Positions 62,637 through 64,000 of a stretch of 64,000 nt of DNA are shown piece by piece. The stretch is from Leptospira sp. WS92.C1 (GTDB lineage Bacteria; Spirochaetota; Leptospiria; Leptospirales; Leptospiraceae). Numbering within the stretch: position 1 is the stretch's first letter; the number at the start of each line of letters is the position of its first letter. The stretch lies in assembly GCF_040833975.1 (NCBI RefSeq), contig NZ_CP162130.1, positions 1,129,501-1,193,500 on the forward strand, read 5' to 3'. Below the pieces are notes generated by a model. It did not search any database. It was not told where the DNA came from and saw only the letters and a list, made by a program, of their open reading frames with translations. Made by a program: the position numbers and the translations under genes.

Positions 62637-62642
62637 AATCTT

Positions 62643-63107
62643 ATGAATTTAGAAACAAAAAACCAAAATTCAATCCACATTCTTGTAGCCGAAGACGATC
62701 CGGACGATCGTCTTTTGATGAGAGACGGTTTTCGGGAGAACAATCTCATCAATCCGCTGCATTTCGTAAAAGATGGAGAGGAGTTGTTTGAATTTCTTCA
62801 AAATAAAGGAGAATATTCTGATTCTTTAAAGTATCCGAAACCGGGTTTTATTTTATTGGATTTGAATATGCCTAAAATGGACGGAAGAGAGGCTCTTAGA
62901 ACCATCAAATCGATTCCCGAACTTAAAAAAATCCCTGTCATCGTTCTCACTACTTCCAGAGAGGAGGAGGATATGCTTCAGACTTACGATCTCGGTGCGA
63001 ATTCTTTTATCCGAAAGCCTGTCGATTTCAGCGCGTTTATGGAAACGATCCGCACGCTGGGAGAATACTGGCTCGAAATTGTGGAGCTTCCCGTTGCCCG
63101 TAAATAA
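62643..63107 (+). CDS. Single-domain response regulator
   Basis: This 154-residue receiver domain has the acidic pocket ILVAEDDPDDR, the phospho-acceptor Asp73 in FILLDLNMPKMDG, the Thr in VIVLTTSREEED and the Lys in SFIRKPVDF. It has no output domain, as in Rcp1/CheY-like regulators that pass phosphate on or act by binding. It starts six bases after the kinase gene and overlaps the next gene by 14 bases. The kinase is its most likely phospho-donor. Confidence 0.92.
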   Translation: MNLETKNQNSIHILVAEDDPDDRLLMRDGFRENNLINPLHFVKDGEELFEFLQNKGEYSDSLKYPKPGFILLDLNMPKMDGREALRTIKSIPELKKIPVIVLTTSREEEDMLQTYDLGANSFIRKPVDFSAFMETIRTLGEYWLEIVELPVARK

Positions 63108-64000
63108 TATTAAGGATGTAGTTTCTGTCTTTCTTGTAGAGGATGATGAGGAAGATTTTATTCTTTTAAAAGAGTATTTGAAAGACATTCCTTATCCGGA
63201 ATATACTATTTTTCGTTTTAAGGACGTTCAGAGCGCTCTGGATGAATTGAAAAATAACTCATTTCAGTATGACATTTTTATAATAGATCATTTTTTAGGA
63301 TCGTATACCGGAATGGATTTGTTCGCAGAGATCCGTTCTTTATTAGGAGATGTTCCGGCGATTTTGATATCCGGATTGTCCGCAGAAGAATTGAAATCGA
63401 TCGCGTTTCGATCCGGGTTTGCGGATTGTATTGAAAAACGGAATCTTTCCGCGCGCAATTTATCAAAAGCGCTTTTATCGGTTCAACGAATTTTGGAAGA
63501 TCCGAGTCAAAACAAAAAACGAAATCTATCCGAAGATTCCTATCAAGTCGAAACGATTCGAATGGATGCGATCGGAAGTTTTTCCGGAGGCATCGCGCAT
63601 GATTTTAACAATCTTTTGAATATCATCATCGCCAATTTAGATCTTTTGGAGATGCAGTGTAAGGAACAACCCGCCGTTTTGAGTCGGATTCAATCCGCAC
63701 AAAACGCAATTATGAGAGGGGCGGATGTAAATAAGAAATTATTGAACTTTTCCAGAAAACAATTCCTCAATCCGATACAAAGTGATCCGAATTCTTTGAT
63801 ATCAGATTTTTTAACGAGCTCCAAAGATTTGTTTCCGGAGAACGTAAAGATGGAATTTGATCTGAGTATCGGAGAAAATATTTTTCCGATCGATCCAATT
63901 GAATTCGCAAATACTCTTTCCCATCTATTACAAAATGCGAAGGAAGCCATCGAAGAAAATGGTGGGCGAGTTCTTCTCGAAACTTTCGTCATCACAATCG
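63094..64000 (+). CDS. Receiver-histidine kinase hybrid, cut by the window end
   Basis: The open frame runs from TTG 63094, seven bases behind TGGAG, to the end of the window (302 codons). Residues 9-130 form a receiver domain (VFLVEDDEEDFILL, Asp65 in IFIIDHFLGSYTGMD). A kinase DHp domain follows with His169 in FSGGIAHDFNNLLNI, then FSRKQFLNP and the start of the ATPase domain (LLQNAKEAIEENGG). This type places a receiver in front of a kinase. No ATG is available before the receiver's Asp motif, so the TTG start is preferred. It overlaps the response regulator gene by 14 bases and probably belongs to the same operon. Confidence 0.88.
   Translation, partial: MPVNNIKDVVSVFLVEDDEEDFILLKEYLKDIPYPEYTIFRFKDVQSALDELKNNSFQYDIFIIDHFLGSYTGMDLFAEIRSLLGDVPAILISGLSAEELKSIAFRSGFADCIEKRNLSARNLSKALLSVQRILEDPSQNKKRNLSEDSYQVETIRMDAIGSFSGGIAHDFNNLLNIIIANLDLLEMQCKEQPAVLSRIQSAQNAIMRGADVNKKLLNFSRKQFLNPIQSDPNSLISDFLTSSKDLFPENVKMEFDLSIGENIFPIDPIEFANTLSHLLQNAKEAIEENGGRVLLETFVITI

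Overview
The window reads as chromosomal DNA of a spirochaete of the genus Leptospira, most likely a pathogenic-clade species. The species itself cannot be fixed from the sequence alone. Signs for this are the moderate GC with A/T-rich gaps, many secreted or lipid-anchored proteins with loose spirochaetal lipoboxes, fragments of the very long Leptospira-restricted TIGR04388 ('Lepto_longest') family, degraded insertion sequences, and short dispersed palindromic repeats between genes.

Positions 1-8000 form an accessory, decaying region. A papain-like (C39-type) peptidase ORF without a convincing start signal is followed by two exported small proteins in an overlapping pair (1291-3822), an arrangement that resembles an orphan toxin tail with immunity genes. 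Next comes a frameshifted TIGR04388 remnant that ends in a Hint-like domain and is cut off by insertion sequences. One IS481-type element is sandwiched between two identical 110-bp copies of an IS256-type left end. Positions 8000-15400 hold an ankyrin-repeat protein, an unrecognised 281-residue protein, a CASTOR/POLLUX-type channel and a four-gene minus-strand operon (lipoprotein, MaoC hydratase, MarR regulator, DUF3995 membrane protein), then a block of tandem repeats.

Positions 15459-27069 are a complete, tightly overlapped complex I operon in the order nuoA-B-C-D-E-F-H-J-K-L-M-N. The genes nuoG and nuoI, normally between F and H and between H and J, are absent from the cluster. Positions 27070-39780 contain mostly single genes: lipoproteins, an ECF sigma factor with a FecR-like membrane partner, a tandem pair of paralogous lipoproteins, a membrane nitrilase-family protein, a TfoX-like protein fused to a histone-H1-like tail, an alpha/beta hydrolase, thiL and a YceI protein. 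A repeat-rich spacer follows (39790-40550: seven 46-bp tandem copies and a family of TGTAGGAACTCCCA-like palindromes).

Positions 40716-53840 are housekeeping and envelope genes: rplM-rpsI, alaS with a YajQ protein, a pair of M16 peptidases (one catalytic, one lacking the zinc motif), an MBL hydrolase, an O-methyltransferase and an N-acetylmuramoyl-L-alanine amidase. Positions 53900-58144 hold an IS1595-type remnant abutting a sterol-desaturase-family gene, an ArsR regulator and a P2A-type cation ATPase. Two matching 20-bp operator-like sites lie in front of the arsR and desaturase genes. The window closes with a patatin-like gene broken by one stop codon and a signalling operon: a multi-PAS/GAF histidine kinase, a single-domain response regulator and a receiver-kinase hybrid running off the end.
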